From: Lewinella sp. IMCC34183
GTDB lineage: Bacteria; Bacteroidota; Bacteroidia; Chitinophagales; Saprospiraceae
NCBI RefSeq assembly: GCF_003390915.1
Contig: NZ_QMEM01000004.1
Span: 186,001-250,000 of the forward strand
DNA: 64,000 nt
Direction: 5' to 3'
The position numbers and the translations under genes are program-made. Below, piece by piece: positions 1 to 9,100 of this stretch (positions are counted from its first letter, which is position 1; each line of letters opens with the position of its first letter). The notes under the pieces are model-generated. The model made no database searches. It saw nothing but the letters and a program-made list of their open reading frames with translations, and had not been told where the DNA came from.

Positions 1-1941
1 ACTTCCTTCGGCTACCCGATCAAGACGCCCTTTGCGATCACGACGATCCCCGCCATTCACCTGGACGAGCCCGGGCGGTACGCCGCGGACAGCGCCCGGA
101 TCATGCAGGACGAGCGCTTCGTGGGCAATCTCATCAACCGCCGCGGCACCGCCCTCGTCACGGTCCTCAAGACCCCCAGCCTGATCACCCTCGATCAGAG
201 CCGCGCCCTCGTTGCCGGACTCGACAGCCTGGTGGCTACCTACGACTTTCCCGCCTACCACTACCTCGGGCCCGCTTACTTTCAGAAGGAGCTGGTGGAC
301 GTGCAGATCCGGGAAGTCGCCGTCTCGGCCATCGTATCCGGCCTGCTGGTCACGCTGGTGATGTTCTTCCTGTTCCGCCGCCCCCTCGGCATCGCGGTGG
401 CCCTGGTCAGTATCGCGTTGGGCCTGCTGCTCTTTATGGGCACCCTGGGCGTCCTGGGGCGCGAACTGAACACGATCGCCGCCCTGTATCCGGTACTGAT
501 GATCATCGTGGGCACCTCCGACGTGATCCACATCATGTCGAAATACATCGACGAACTGCGCAAGGGGCACCCCAAGGAGGAAGCCATCCGTATTTCGATC
601 AAGGAGATCGGCCTGGCTACCCTGCTGACCTCCCTCACCACGGCCGTGGGCTTCGCTACCCTGCTGACCAGCCGGGTGAATCCCATCCGCGACTTCGGCA
701 TCAACGCCGCCATCGGGGTGATGATCGCCTACCTGACGGTGATCCTGTTCACGACCTCGCTGCTGAGCTACCTGTCGGTCGACCAGATCGTCAAGATCGG
801 CCGCCAGCAGGCGTTCTGGGATCGCCTCCTCGAGCGGACCTACCAGTTTACCCAGCGGCGGTCACGGGCGATCCTCGTCGGGGCGCTGGCCACCGTCGCG
901 CTCTGCGCGTACGGCATCTCGCAAATCACCACGAACTACCGCATCGAGTCGACGCTGCCCAACAACCGGAAGGTGACGGAAGACTTCCGCTTCTTCGAGC
1001 GGGAGCTGAGCGGGTTTCGCCCCTTCGAGCTGGCGGTAACGACGCGCGACAGCAGCCGCGTCACCGACTTCGACGTACTCACCGAGATCGGCAAGATCGA
1101 GGATCACGTCAGGCAATTCCCCTTCGTACAGAGCACCGCCAGCATCACGGCGGTCTACCGCAGCATCAACCAGGCATTCAATAACAACCGGGCCGACGCC
1201 TACGTCCTGCCCGCCACCGAGGCCCGCTACCGGCAGTACCGCACGCTGGCCGAGCGGGTACCCGACGTGAACCTCAACCTGCTGGTGAGCCGCGACCGGC
1301 AGAAGGCCCGCATCACCAGCCGCCTCGACGACATCGGGGCCGACAGCATCAAGGTCTTCCTGGACAATACCAACGCCTGGATCAACGCCAACGTGGACAC
1401 TTCCCTGGTCGAGGTGCGCTCCACCGGTACGGGACTGATTATCGACAAAAACGCCGAGTACATCCGCCGCAACCTGCTCCAGGGCCTGGGCCTGGCCATT
1501 CTGATCGTCTGTATTCTCATGGCGCTCCTCTTCCGCAGCTGGCGGATGCTTGTGATCAGCCTCATTCCCAACCTCCTGCCGCTCCTCATCGCCGGCGCCA
1601 TGCTGGGCTACCTCGGGATCGAACTGGAGGCCGGCGTGAGCATCGTCTTTGCCATCATTTTCGGCATCGCCGTCGACGATACCATCCACTTCCTGTCCAA
1701 GTACAAGCTCGCGCGCCGCCGCGGCCTGGGCGTCACCGAAGCCATCCACCTGACCTTTCGGGAGACGGGCAAGGCCATTGTCCTGACCTCTGTAGTGCTT
1801 TTCTTCGGCTTCCTGGTCATGCTCTTCAGTATCAGCCCGCCGAGCGTGACCATCGGTCTGCTGATCAGCCTTACGCTGGCGAGTGCCCTCGTCAGCGACC
1901 TGCTGCTGATCCCCTTGCTCCTGCGCTGGCTGGAGCGGTAG
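1..1941 (+). CDS. RND/MMPL-family exporter, C-terminal part (5' truncated by window)
   Basis: The reading frame is open from base 1, so the protein begins upstream; about 646 residues are visible. It looks like a predicted inner-membrane exporter of the RND superfamily (MMPL/SSD type) using proton motive force. Two blocks of hydrophobic helices flank a soluble periplasmic loop, as in a half-duplicated RND protein. Conserved stretches GTSDVIHIMSKY in the first block and FGIAVDDTIHFLSKY in the second are the equivalent helix-4 motifs carrying the acidic residues for proton relay. The substrate cannot be read from sequence; lipids or hydrophobic compounds are usual for the family. It ends 6 bp before the stop of the convergent next gene. 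Confidence 0.85.
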   Translation, partial: TSFGYPIKTPFAITTIPAIHLDEPGRYAADSARIMQDERFVGNLINRRGTALVTVLKTPSLITLDQSRALVAGLDSLVATYDFPAYHYLGPAYFQKELVDVQIREVAVSAIVSGLLVTLVMFFLFRRPLGIAVALVSIALGLLLFMGTLGVLGRELNTIAALYPVLMIIVGTSDVIHIMSKYIDELRKGHPKEEAIRISIKEIGLATLLTSLTTAVGFATLLTSRVNPIRDFGINAAIGVMIAYLTVILFTTSLLSYLSVDQIVKIGRQQAFWDRLLERTYQFTQRRSRAILVGALATVALCAYGISQITTNYRIESTLPNNRKVTEDFRFFERELSGFRPFELAVTTRDSSRVTDFDVLTEIGKIEDHVRQFPFVQSTASITAVYRSINQAFNNNRADAYVLPATEARYRQYRTLAERVPDVNLNLLVSRDRQKARITSRLDDIGADSIKVFLDNTNAWINANVDTSLVEVRSTGTGLIIDKNAEYIRRNLLQGLGLAILIVCILMALLFRSWRMLVISLIPNLLPLLIAGAMLGYLGIELEAGVSIVFAIIFGIAVDDTIHFLSKYKLARRRGLGVTEAIHLTFRETGKAIVLTSVVLFFGFLVMLFSISPPSVTIGLLISLTLASALVSDLLLIPLLLRWLER

Positions 1942-1947
1942 GCGGCG

Positions 1948-2601
1948 TTATTTCTTCTCCGCCACCATGATGTACTGGTAGTCCAGTTCGGTATTATTGG
2001 TAGAGACGATCTCGAAGCCCGCGCGTTCCAGCATGGCCGCCAGGTCGGAAAGGCCAATGCGTTCCGAGGGGTCGGGGCCGAGGGCGGTGTCCTGTTTTTT
2101 CCAGTCTACGATGACCACGCGACCACCGGGGCGCAGGGCGGGGATAAGTTTGTGCAGGTAGGCCTCGGGCTCATCGATGAGGTACAGCGTATTGACGAAC
2201 AGGACGATATCCACCTCCCGGTATTCCAGCATCGGGTCGTCGGGTTTGGCGAGCCGGGGCTGCAGTCGGGGCTGTAGGGAAGCCGGCAGCTCCGTCCGGC
2301 GCACGGTATCCAGGTAAGCGATCCAGCGGGGGTCGATCTCCACGGCAATGACGCGGTCCGCTAGGGGGGCCAGGCGGCGGGCGAAGAACCCCTCTCCGGC
2401 ACCGATATCGGCGATGACCTTCTCTTCGATGTCCCCGAGTACGTCGATCACCACGCCGGGCTTCTGCCAGACGTGCCGCTCGCGGTCCTGTTCCGCCGAT
2501 CCCGGCCGGACGTACACGTCCTCCGAGGGGGGCCTGGGGCCATCAGATTGCTCGCATGCCGTAATCAGCAAGGCAACAAACAGGAAAAAGGAAACGCGCA
2601 T
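1948..2601 (-). CDS. Class I SAM-dependent methyltransferase with lipoprotein signal
   Basis: A 217-residue protein starting at the ATG at 2601, chosen because it gives a clean lipoprotein signal (MRVSFFLFVALLITAC, lipobox ITAC). The rest is a Rossmann methyltransferase: motif I is ADIGAGEGFF, followed by the acidic end of strand 2 (AVEIDP) and a strand-4 stretch DIVLFVNTLYLI. The family uses S-adenosylmethionine; the substrate is unknown. A lipidated, extracytoplasmic methyltransferase is odd because SAM is cytoplasmic. Either the domain is non-catalytic, or the lipobox is fortuitous and the protein stays inside. The next gene on the same strand, dacB, lies about 50 bp upstream, so the two may be co-transcribed. 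Confidence 0.75.
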   Translation of the reverse strand: MRVSFFLFVALLITACEQSDGPRPPSEDVYVRPGSAEQDRERHVWQKPGVVIDVLGDIEEKVIADIGAGEGFFARRLAPLADRVIAVEIDPRWIAYLDTVRRTELPASLQPRLQPRLAKPDDPMLEYREVDIVLFVNTLYLIDEPEAYLHKLIPALRPGGRVVIVDWKKQDTALGPDPSERIGLSDLAAMLERAGFEIVSTNNTELDYQYIMVAEKK

Positions 2602-2652
2602 GCAATCGATTCTGGCCGCGGGCAAGATACGTTCCGCCCCCCGAACGGCAGG

Positions 2653-4095
2653 TCACAGGCGCGCCGTGCACAGGTCGCGCATCAGCCCGTAAATGAGGGT
2701 GTTGACCTGGCTGCCGCGCAGGGTGTGGTTGTTGACGGCGATGCTGAAGGCCAGCCGCCGGCCATCGGCCCGGTCTACGTAGCCGGCGTAGCACCGCACC
2801 GCGTTTATCGTGCCGCTTTTGCCCCGGACCCGTGCTTCGGCTGCCGTGCCGCGCAGGACGTTGCGCATGCTTCCGCTGCGGCCGGCCAGCGGGATACTCT
2901 CGATCCACCGCTCGTCGTCCGCCCGCGCTACCAGGAAGGCCGTCAGCATCTCCGGTGGAAAGAAATTACGGGCGTCAAGTCCGCTACCGTCCCGCAGTTG
3001 CACCCCGTCGGTGGCGATGCCGTGGCGTTCCAGCCAGTCCTCGATGACCTCCGTTTCGCTCGTCTCCGCCGCGGACCGCCCCGCCCGCTTATTGATCTCC
3101 CGCAGCAGGGCCTCGGCGTAAAGGTTGACGCTGCGCATATTCGTCCGGTCCACGATCTCGCTCAGGTAGGGCGAGTAGCGCTCGTCGAGTACCTGCCCGT
3201 CGGCGGGGGCTGCGTCGACGGTCCGGTCGGTGCCCGGTACGCCGCTGATCGTCACGCCGGCGGCCCGCAACCGGGTATCCAGCAGCCGGGCCGCTAACAG
3301 GGCCGGATCGGGGATCGAGCCACGAATACTGAAGCTGCCCGTCCCCGCCGGGATACTCCCGCGCACGTATTGCTCGTAATTGAAGGGCGCCCCAAATATA
3401 TACGCCTGGTCGCCGCTACCCCGTGGTCCGCTCACCAGTTCGTTACGGAAAACGATTCCGGGGATCTCCGGATCGGTCCGGAGGATCGGCGGGGTATCCC
3501 CCTCCCGCGTGCGCTGGGCGAACGTGAGGGTGTAGCTGTTCTCGTTCAGGTTGAGGCCGTAGGCGCCGGCACCGTAGTAGTTGCCGAGGTCCGACCACGA
3601 CCATCCGCGGCCGGTACCGTCCGTGCCGTAGTAGCTGCCGTCGCCGATCACCGCGCCGGCGATCCGGGTGATACCGCGCGCCCGGACGGCCGCGGCCCAC
3701 GCCGCCACCACGTCCTCCAGCTCCTCGGCCCCGTCCATGGACGAACTGCCGAGGGTCGGATCTCCACCACCTACAATGTAGAGGTTACCGCGCAGGGTAC
3801 CGTCCTCCACCGCCCCCCCGGCGACCAGCCGGGTACGGAAGCGATGATCCGGCCCCAGCACGTCCATGGCCACGCCGGTCGTGATCAGCTTCTGTGTCGA
3901 CGCGGGGATCAGGGCGTGCCCGGCCCGGTGCCCGGCCAGTTGCCGCCCGTCGCTTACGTCGCGTACATCCACTCCCACCTGGGCGTTGCGCAGCACCTGC
4001 TTACCCGCAAAATCGGCCACGACCTGCTGCAGCGCGCGCTGGCCGGCGACCGGCAGGGAAAACAAGAGCAAAAGGGAGAAGAGTCGTAGGCACAT
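2653..4095 (-). CDS. dacB: D-alanyl-D-alanine carboxypeptidase/endopeptidase (PBP4 family, peptidase S13)
   Basis: A periplasmic penicillin-binding protein that trims the terminal D-Ala of peptidoglycan stem peptides and cleaves cross-links. The 480 residues match the S13 family length. Residues 1-18 form a signal peptide. All three active-site motifs are visible: STQK at 66-69 (nucleophile Ser66, Lys69), SVN at 322-324, and KSG at 426-428, together with the family's DGSGL at about 369-373. The long insert between the first and second motifs is typical of PBP4 and not of PBP5. It is followed on the same strand by the lipoprotein methyltransferase. Confidence 0.93.
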   Translation of the reverse strand: MCLRLFSLLLLFSLPVAGQRALQQVVADFAGKQVLRNAQVGVDVRDVSDGRQLAGHRAGHALIPASTQKLITTGVAMDVLGPDHRFRTRLVAGGAVEDGTLRGNLYIVGGGDPTLGSSSMDGAEELEDVVAAWAAAVRARGITRIAGAVIGDGSYYGTDGTGRGWSWSDLGNYYGAGAYGLNLNENSYTLTFAQRTREGDTPPILRTDPEIPGIVFRNELVSGPRGSGDQAYIFGAPFNYEQYVRGSIPAGTGSFSIRGSIPDPALLAARLLDTRLRAAGVTISGVPGTDRTVDAAPADGQVLDERYSPYLSEIVDRTNMRSVNLYAEALLREINKRAGRSAAETSETEVIEDWLERHGIATDGVQLRDGSGLDARNFFPPEMLTAFLVARADDERWIESIPLAGRSGSMRNVLRGTAAEARVRGKSGTINAVRCYAGYVDRADGRRLAFSIAVNNHTLRGSQVNTLIYGLMRDLCTARL

Positions 4096-4136
4096 AGCTG
4101 CAACAGGTTATGGGGCGGGCCCGCGGGTGCCGGGGC

Positions 4137-7100
4137 TTACCGCAGGAGCAATATTCGTTCGGTCAGGCCTCCGAAGGCGCTGGTTACCCGCAAATAATAC
4201 ACGCCGTCGGGAAAGGCACCCAGCGACAGCTGCTGCCGCCCGCCCCGCAGTTCCGACCAGTCGGCCACTTGCCGCCCCGCGGCGGTGAAGAGGGTAGCAT
4301 GAAGGGCGGCAGCACCCCGATCGGCGGTCCATTCCAGGGTCAGAAGGTCCTGGGTGGGATTGGGGTAGATAGCCAGGCGGTTGCCGGCCTCGAGTACGTA
4401 GGTAGCGTTCACCGTATCACGGCCGATGTCGCGGGCGGGGCCGGGAAAGGTACCGCAGGAGTTACTGGCGACCACCCGCCAGTGGAAGGAGTCGGGCAGG
4501 TCGGCGCGCGGCAGGGTCACTTGGCGGCCGGTGGTGGTAATAGTCATCAGCGTATCTGCAAAGTCCCCGGTGGACGCGAGTTGCAGGGCGTACGCGTCGG
4601 CAACGCTGGAATACTGCCAGCGAAAATCAATGACATCCTCCGCCACGCGGGCGGGCAGCGGTACGACGGGCGTGGGCAGCGGCAGGACGGTGAGCGTGGT
4701 CACGGCCCGCCGTTCGGTGCCGTCATTGGCGAGCGCGACCAGCGAAAGTTCGTGCCGGCCCGTTCCCGCGAGGGTCCAGGCACTGAAGGAGACGTCCAGC
4801 ATTCGGCTGTCGGCATCGAAGGTGAACGAATAATTATCGAGGGGCAGGTCGTCGGCCTCGACCCGGAGGGATACCGCGTCGGTGTAGTCGGCTCCCAGCC
4901 GCAGGCGGGCGCTGCCGCCGGCGTTGGCACAGGCCAGGATGGGACCGCTGATCAGTTCCACGGTGAGGTCACGATTATCCGTCCGGTCCGCGCAGATGCG
5001 CAGCCGGAAATCGGTAATGGCCCCACCGTCCGCGGCAGCCTCGTCGGTCACGCGCAGCTGCCAGGTACCCCGGGTAGAGGATTCCGCGAACGCGCTCAGG
5101 TCACCGACAGGCTGTACCCGGCGATAGTTTTCGGCATTGCCGTCGAAACACCCCTCGCTGAAGTTCGCTGCCGACAGCTCGGCATCCCCGGCGAACACCA
5201 CGTATAGGTCGGTCGCGGCACAGGCACCCCCACCGGGGGGATCGATGAGCGTAATGACGGTACCCGCGGGATTGACCAGCTCGACCCGCAGGTCGCCGAT
5301 AAAGGTGTGCTCGATACCAACAATAACTTCCAGGAAGGCGGGGTCGACGTCCTCGGTCAGGATCACCTCCGCGACCGATTCCCCCGGCTCGACCTCGTTG
5401 ATCGGCACCGGCAGGCTACCCGAACGCCGCAGGAGGCACGTCCGGTCGGCGGTCGTGAAGGTGCGGGGGGCCGACCAGTCGCCGGAGCCGCAGGCATTAC
5501 GCGCGCGGACGCGCCAGTAGTAGGTGGTATTGCCCGCCAGGGGGTAGTCGGGGACGTACTCCGTGCCGGGCTGCCCCCGCACGTCCACTACCGGGGCGGC
5601 AAAGTCAGGGGCCAGGGCAAACTGCAGGTCGTAATCGGTAGCCCCCTCCAGCGGTGCCCAGCCTAGCTGCAGGAAGGGATCGATGCCCCCGCTGTTGTTT
5701 TCCGGCTGCAGCAGGGTGACCGCGGCCGGCACTCCGGCAACAAGCGTGAGGTGGAGCTCCAGTACGTCGCTCAGGTTCCCGCCGGCAGCGGCCAAGCGTA
5801 CGGTGTAGGTCCCGGCCGCGGCGGACCCGGGGGCCACTTCGACGGTAAAGCTGCTGCCCCCGTCGGCGCGGGCGGGCGCCCGGACGGTAAGACCCGCGTC
5901 GTCCACGACGGAGATACGGGTGGAGAGCGGGAAGTCTTCCCCGAGGCGCAAGCGGAATTCGGTGGTGGTGCTGCTGCAGGTAACCCCGCAACCGGATTCG
6001 GATACGAGGCGGCCGGCAAGCGCAGCGGCGGCAAGCCCGTCCTGTACCCGCAGCCCGGTCTGGCAGGGATCAAGCCAGTCGCTCAGGCGGCTGTCCGGGG
6101 TACCGCCGCCGGTCCAGCTGCGGGCCAGCCAGCCGAAGATGTCCTCGGCTTCGTTGCCGCAGCGGGCGCGGCCGCCGAAGAGTTGCCCGCGGACGCGGGC
6201 CGCCGCGTCGAACAGCGGCGCGCCGGAGGAGCCCGTCTCGGTCGACCCGATCGTCCAGGAGGGGACACGCAGGAAGCCCCCGGTCGCGGTTGGTTCCCCG
6301 GCCACGTCGGAGATCGTGACCGGCTGATCGGAGAAGGAGATGCGCTTTTCGTCGAGGTTGGGATGATGGACGATGGCCACGCTACCGACGGGCAGCTCGG
6401 CTTCGGCCGACCAGCCGGCGAAGTAGGCGTTGGCGCGCGGGTTCACCGGCTCGTCCAGCTCCAGCAACGTCATGTCCGTAGCCGAGGAGGCCGCGAGCAC
6501 GCGGGCGCCCGTGTTGAAAACATCCAGCCTGCCGTTTCCCGGCCGGCCGCTGGCGTCGCTGCCCGGCGTCCGGCAGCGGTCGTTCTCGTAGTTCCAGTAG
6601 GCCACGAGGCTGGCGGCGTCGTCCGCATCGACGCCGCAGTGGTTGGCGGTGAGAAAGAGGGGACGACCGTCCTGATTGGTATTGTTGACCAGGAAGCCGG
6701 TACAGCGGTCCACGCCACCTACGGTGTAGGCCGCTACGCTGCGGATCACCTGGCGGTAGGGATCGACCTCCGGGTAGCCGTCGGCGCCGCCGCAGGCCAC
6801 GTCGAGGTGACAGGGTGCGCTGAGCAGGTCGAGCACTCCTTCGAAGTCGTGATTGACAGAGGAAACCGCCAGGTCGAGCTTGTCCCGCAGCCCCCGGGGC
6901 ACCTCCACTTCGACCACCAGCTCGTCGCCGGCCAGCACCGGAGACCAGAACTCGGCGTGGTCCGCGTTGTCGTCGGCGGTGAAGGGGCCGTAGCGGGCCT
7001 CCGGCGTGGAGAGGTACAGCGCCGCGCCCGCGGGCAGGTGGAAGCGGCGGAATCCCAGGTTGAGGGAGCGGGCCCCCGGGCTGTGAATTCGCAGGTGCCA

Positions 7101-7358
7101 CCGGTCGAGGGTGCCACTGGCGGACCAGGCACCCGCGGTGGCGGGCCGCAGGTCGACGGGTAGGGTCACCGCGAAGGTCTCGGGGCGGCCGGGGCGGCGG
7201 TTGATCCGTTCCCGGGCCAGGAGGCTGTCGTTGTTTTGTCGCGGCAGTTCCAGCACGGGGACCTGCGCCAGGGCCGACCGCGAAAGCGAGTGCTGGGCAA
7301 TAACGCAGGGCAGGGTGAACAGCAACAGGGTAGCGGCGAGGAAAACGCGACGAAACAT
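4137..7358 (-). CDS. Secreted trypsin-like (lysyl-endopeptidase-like) protease with P-domain and T9SS sorting tail
   Basis: I start at the ATG at 7358, which gives a signal peptide ending CVIAQ; two upstream ATGs lack one. Of about 1073 residues, 200-420 form a chymotrypsin-fold protease with triad His240 (TANHC), Asp295 (TDMTLLEL) and Ser378 (GSSGAPLF). The HHPNLDEKRISFS stretch resembles lysyl endopeptidases. Then come a fibronectin-III-like domain (about 555-640), a proprotein-convertase P-domain (HTFIGDLRVEL ... STRGTWQLRV) and a second FnIII-like segment. The C-terminus (LAIYPNPTQDLLTLEW to GVYYLRV) is a T9SS sorting domain, so the enzyme should be exported across the outer membrane and anchored or released. 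A nutritional or predatory proteolysis role is inferred. Confidence 0.9.
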   Translation of the reverse strand: MFRRVFLAATLLLFTLPCVIAQHSLSRSALAQVPVLELPRQNNDSLLARERINRRPGRPETFAVTLPVDLRPATAGAWSASGTLDRWHLRIHSPGARSLNLGFRRFHLPAGAALYLSTPEARYGPFTADDNADHAEFWSPVLAGDELVVEVEVPRGLRDKLDLAVSSVNHDFEGVLDLLSAPCHLDVACGGADGYPEVDPYRQVIRSVAAYTVGGVDRCTGFLVNNTNQDGRPLFLTANHCGVDADDAASLVAYWNYENDRCRTPGSDASGRPGNGRLDVFNTGARVLAASSATDMTLLELDEPVNPRANAYFAGWSAEAELPVGSVAIVHHPNLDEKRISFSDQPVTISDVAGEPTATGGFLRVPSWTIGSTETGSSGAPLFDAAARVRGQLFGGRARCGNEAEDIFGWLARSWTGGGTPDSRLSDWLDPCQTGLRVQDGLAAAALAGRLVSESGCGVTCSSTTTEFRLRLGEDFPLSTRISVVDDAGLTVRAPARADGGSSFTVEVAPGSAAAGTYTVRLAAAGGNLSDVLELHLTLVAGVPAAVTLLQPENNSGGIDPFLQLGWAPLEGATDYDLQFALAPDFAAPVVDVRGQPGTEYVPDYPLAGNTTYYWRVRARNACGSGDWSAPRTFTTADRTCLLRRSGSLPVPINEVEPGESVAEVILTEDVDPAFLEVIVGIEHTFIGDLRVELVNPAGTVITLIDPPGGGACAATDLYVVFAGDAELSAANFSEGCFDGNAENYRRVQPVGDLSAFAESSTRGTWQLRVTDEAAADGGAITDFRLRICADRTDNRDLTVELISGPILACANAGGSARLRLGADYTDAVSLRVEADDLPLDNYSFTFDADSRMLDVSFSAWTLAGTGRHELSLVALANDGTERRAVTTLTVLPLPTPVVPLPARVAEDVIDFRWQYSSVADAYALQLASTGDFADTLMTITTTGRQVTLPRADLPDSFHWRVVASNSCGTFPGPARDIGRDTVNATYVLEAGNRLAIYPNPTQDLLTLEWTADRGAAALHATLFTAAGRQVADWSELRGGRQQLSLGAFPDGVYYLRVTSAFGGLTERILLLR

Positions 7359-7420
7359 GCGGAAGGCTTGTAGCCGAAAGGTAAGGCGCATTTGCGGCGG
7401 CAATAAATTCAACCCTGCGT

Positions 7421-7451
7421 TTGTTGGTTAACCGGCAAAGCCTTACCTTTG
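7421..7451 (+). promoter_or_regulatory. Bacteroidota-type sigma-A promoter of rpmH
   Basis: TACCTTTG at 7444-7451 matches the -7 consensus TAnnTTTG, with TTG at 7421 and 7424 as -33 candidates at suitable spacing. It lies about 55 bp upstream of the rpmH ATG. Assigned by motif only. Confidence 0.6.
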
Positions 7452-7506
7452 CCCGACTTTTGCAGAACTTCCGGCCCGGTAACGAGCGCCTACAAATAAA
7501 TAAAGC

Positions 7507-7662
7507 ATGAAAAGGACTTTCCAACCCTCCAAGCGTAAGCGTGTCAACAAGCACGGATTCCGCTCGCGCATGTCTACCAAGAACGGCCGCAAGTGCCTCG
7601 CCCGTCGCCGCGCCAAAGGTCGCTACAAGCTGACCGTCAGCGACGACACCTACAAGAAATAA
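7507..7662 (+). CDS. rpmH: 50S ribosomal protein L34
   Basis: A 51-residue, strongly basic protein beginning [18 protein letters not shown], the signature of L34, with the family block [22 protein letters not shown]. It binds 23S rRNA in the large subunit. Residues 47-51 (DTYKK) form a short tail beyond the usual 44-46 residues. The gene stands alone: rnpA, its partner in many bacteria, is absent next door, as is common in Bacteroidota. It has its own promoter upstream and a rho-independent terminator downstream, so it is probably a monocistronic unit. Confidence 0.97.
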   Translation: MKRTFQPSKRKRVNKHGFRSRMSTKNGRKCLARRRAKGRYKLTVSDDTYKK

Positions 7663-7704
7663 CTGATACCACCGGAGTGACTCCCGGAAGGTTGCAAAAT
7701 TCAG

Positions 7705-7737
7705 AGCCCCCCTTGCTTCGCGCATCGGGGGCTTTTT
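7705..7737 (+). terminator. Rho-independent terminator after rpmH
   Basis: An AGCCCCC arm pairs with GGGGGCT across a short loop and is followed by five T residues. It sits between rpmH and dtd. Confidence 0.8.
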
Positions 7738-7758
7738 CGCGTTGCCTATCTTCACGGC

Positions 7759-8211
7759 ATGCGAGTATTGATTCAACGCGTAAGCGAAGCCCGGGTACGG
7801 GTTGGTGACCGCGTGACCGGCGAGATCGGTCACGGACTGCTCCTCTTCGTCGGTATCGAGGAAGAAGACGGCAAGGAAGACATCGAATGGCTCTCCGGCA
7901 AGATCAGCCGGCTGCGCATCTTCAACGACGACGAGGGCAAGATGAACCACAGCGTGACCGACGTCGACGGGGGTATCCTCTGCGTGTCGCAGTTCACCCT
8001 CTTCGCCAGCACCCAGAAGGGCAACCGGCCGGGCTTCACGCGTAGTGCCCCGCCCCGGGTGGCCGACCCGATCTACGAACGCTTCGTGGCCTACCTGGGC
8101 GCGGTGTCCGGACGAACGGTCGAGACGGGCGAGTTCGGCGCGGACATGCAGGTATCCCTGGTGAACGACGGACCGGTCACAATCTGGATGGACTCCAAGG
8201 ATCGGGAGTAG
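7759..8211 (+). CDS. dtd: D-aminoacyl-tRNA deacylase
   Basis: A 150-residue cytoplasmic enzyme that hydrolyses D-amino acids (and mischarged Gly) from tRNA, protecting translation. Length and layout match DTD. It starts MRVLIQRVSEARV, carries the catalytic SQFTL motif around residue 77, and has the Gly-cisPro region in NDGPVTIWM near the C-terminus. The start is the ATG directly following the rpmH terminator; a TATCTTC box lies only a few bases upstream, so a very short leader is possible. The truA gene follows on the opposite strand and converges with it. Confidence 0.95.
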   Translation: MRVLIQRVSEARVRVGDRVTGEIGHGLLLFVGIEEEDGKEDIEWLSGKISRLRIFNDDEGKMNHSVTDVDGGILCVSQFTLFASTQKGNRPGFTRSAPPRVADPIYERFVAYLGAVSGRTVETGEFGADMQVSLVNDGPVTIWMDSKDRE

Positions 8212-8269
8212 GGATTAATGGAGTGAAGGATTGAGGGGGTAAGGGGCTGATGGATGCGTTCAGGGAAGT

Positions 8270-9058
8270 CTATTGCTTCCCGTCAAACCTACCTTTCAGG
8301 CCGTCCACTTTACTGAGAAACAGCCCTTGTGGCGGTGCCTGCCCCACGGAAATGCGCTGGCCGGTTTCCAGCGCGATCTCCAGCTCGTCGGGGGGAAGTT
8401 CGCCCTTGCCCACGCGCAGGAGCTGGTAGACCAGGATCCGGATCATGCCCCGCAGGAAGCGATCCGCCACGAACCGGAAGCGGTATCGCCCCTCCCCTTC
8501 CGTATGGAGGGTGGCCTCGCGCAGGTCGCAGGTAGTGGTGTTGTGGCGGTCGGGGGTGAGGCAGAAGGCGCGAAAATCGTGCTGCCCGGTCAGGGAGCGG
8601 AGGGACATCTCCACCGCCCACGTATCGAAGTCGGGCAGATCGATGAAACTGCTGAAGGGGGCGAGGAAGGGATCTGCCGCAGTGTGCAGGTGGTAATCGT
8701 AGGTGCGGGCCGTGGCGTCGTAGCGGACATGGGCGCCGGAATCCACCTCCCAAACGCGGTAGAGAACGATGTCGTCGGGCAGTACCTTGTTCATTATGAA
8801 GAGCCAGTCGTCGCGCAGCGCCTCTTCGGTATCGAAGTGGAGGTAGTAGTCGGAGGCGTGGACCCCGGCGTCCGTCCGGCCGCAACCGACCACGCGGACC
8901 GGAGCCTGCTCCGCTTCCGGTTGACGGGCATTGCCCCGCACCCGCGTCAGCGCCGCCTCGATAGTGGCCTGTACCGTACGTACCTTACCCGACTGTCGCT
9001 GCCAGCCCCGGTAAGCCGTACCGCGGTAGGCGAGTTGAACAAAGTATCTTCGGGACAT
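8270..9058 (-). CDS. truA: tRNA pseudouridine(38-40) synthase
   Basis: Converts U38-U40 of the tRNA anticodon stem to pseudouridine. I start at the ATG at 9058 (MSRRYFVQLAYRGTAYRGWQ), the usual TruA beginning; reading further upstream would run into the divergent gene's coding region. The 262 residues carry the catalytic aspartate Asp63 in GCGRTDAGVHA, plus later family blocks (FRAFC, RFLRGMIRILV). The divergent FAD oxidoreductase begins 42 bp away, so the two probably share a compact promoter region. Confidence 0.95.
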   Translation of the reverse strand: MSRRYFVQLAYRGTAYRGWQRQSGKVRTVQATIEAALTRVRGNARQPEAEQAPVRVVGCGRTDAGVHASDYYLHFDTEEALRDDWLFIMNKVLPDDIVLYRVWEVDSGAHVRYDATARTYDYHLHTAADPFLAPFSSFIDLPDFDTWAVEMSLRSLTGQHDFRAFCLTPDRHNTTTCDLREATLHTEGEGRYRFRFVADRFLRGMIRILVYQLLRVGKGELPPDELEIALETGQRISVGQAPPQGLFLSKVDGLKGRFDGKQ

Positions 9059-9100
9059 GCTGTAAGGTAATGCCCAGCTTACGCCCACCAAAAACAGACC

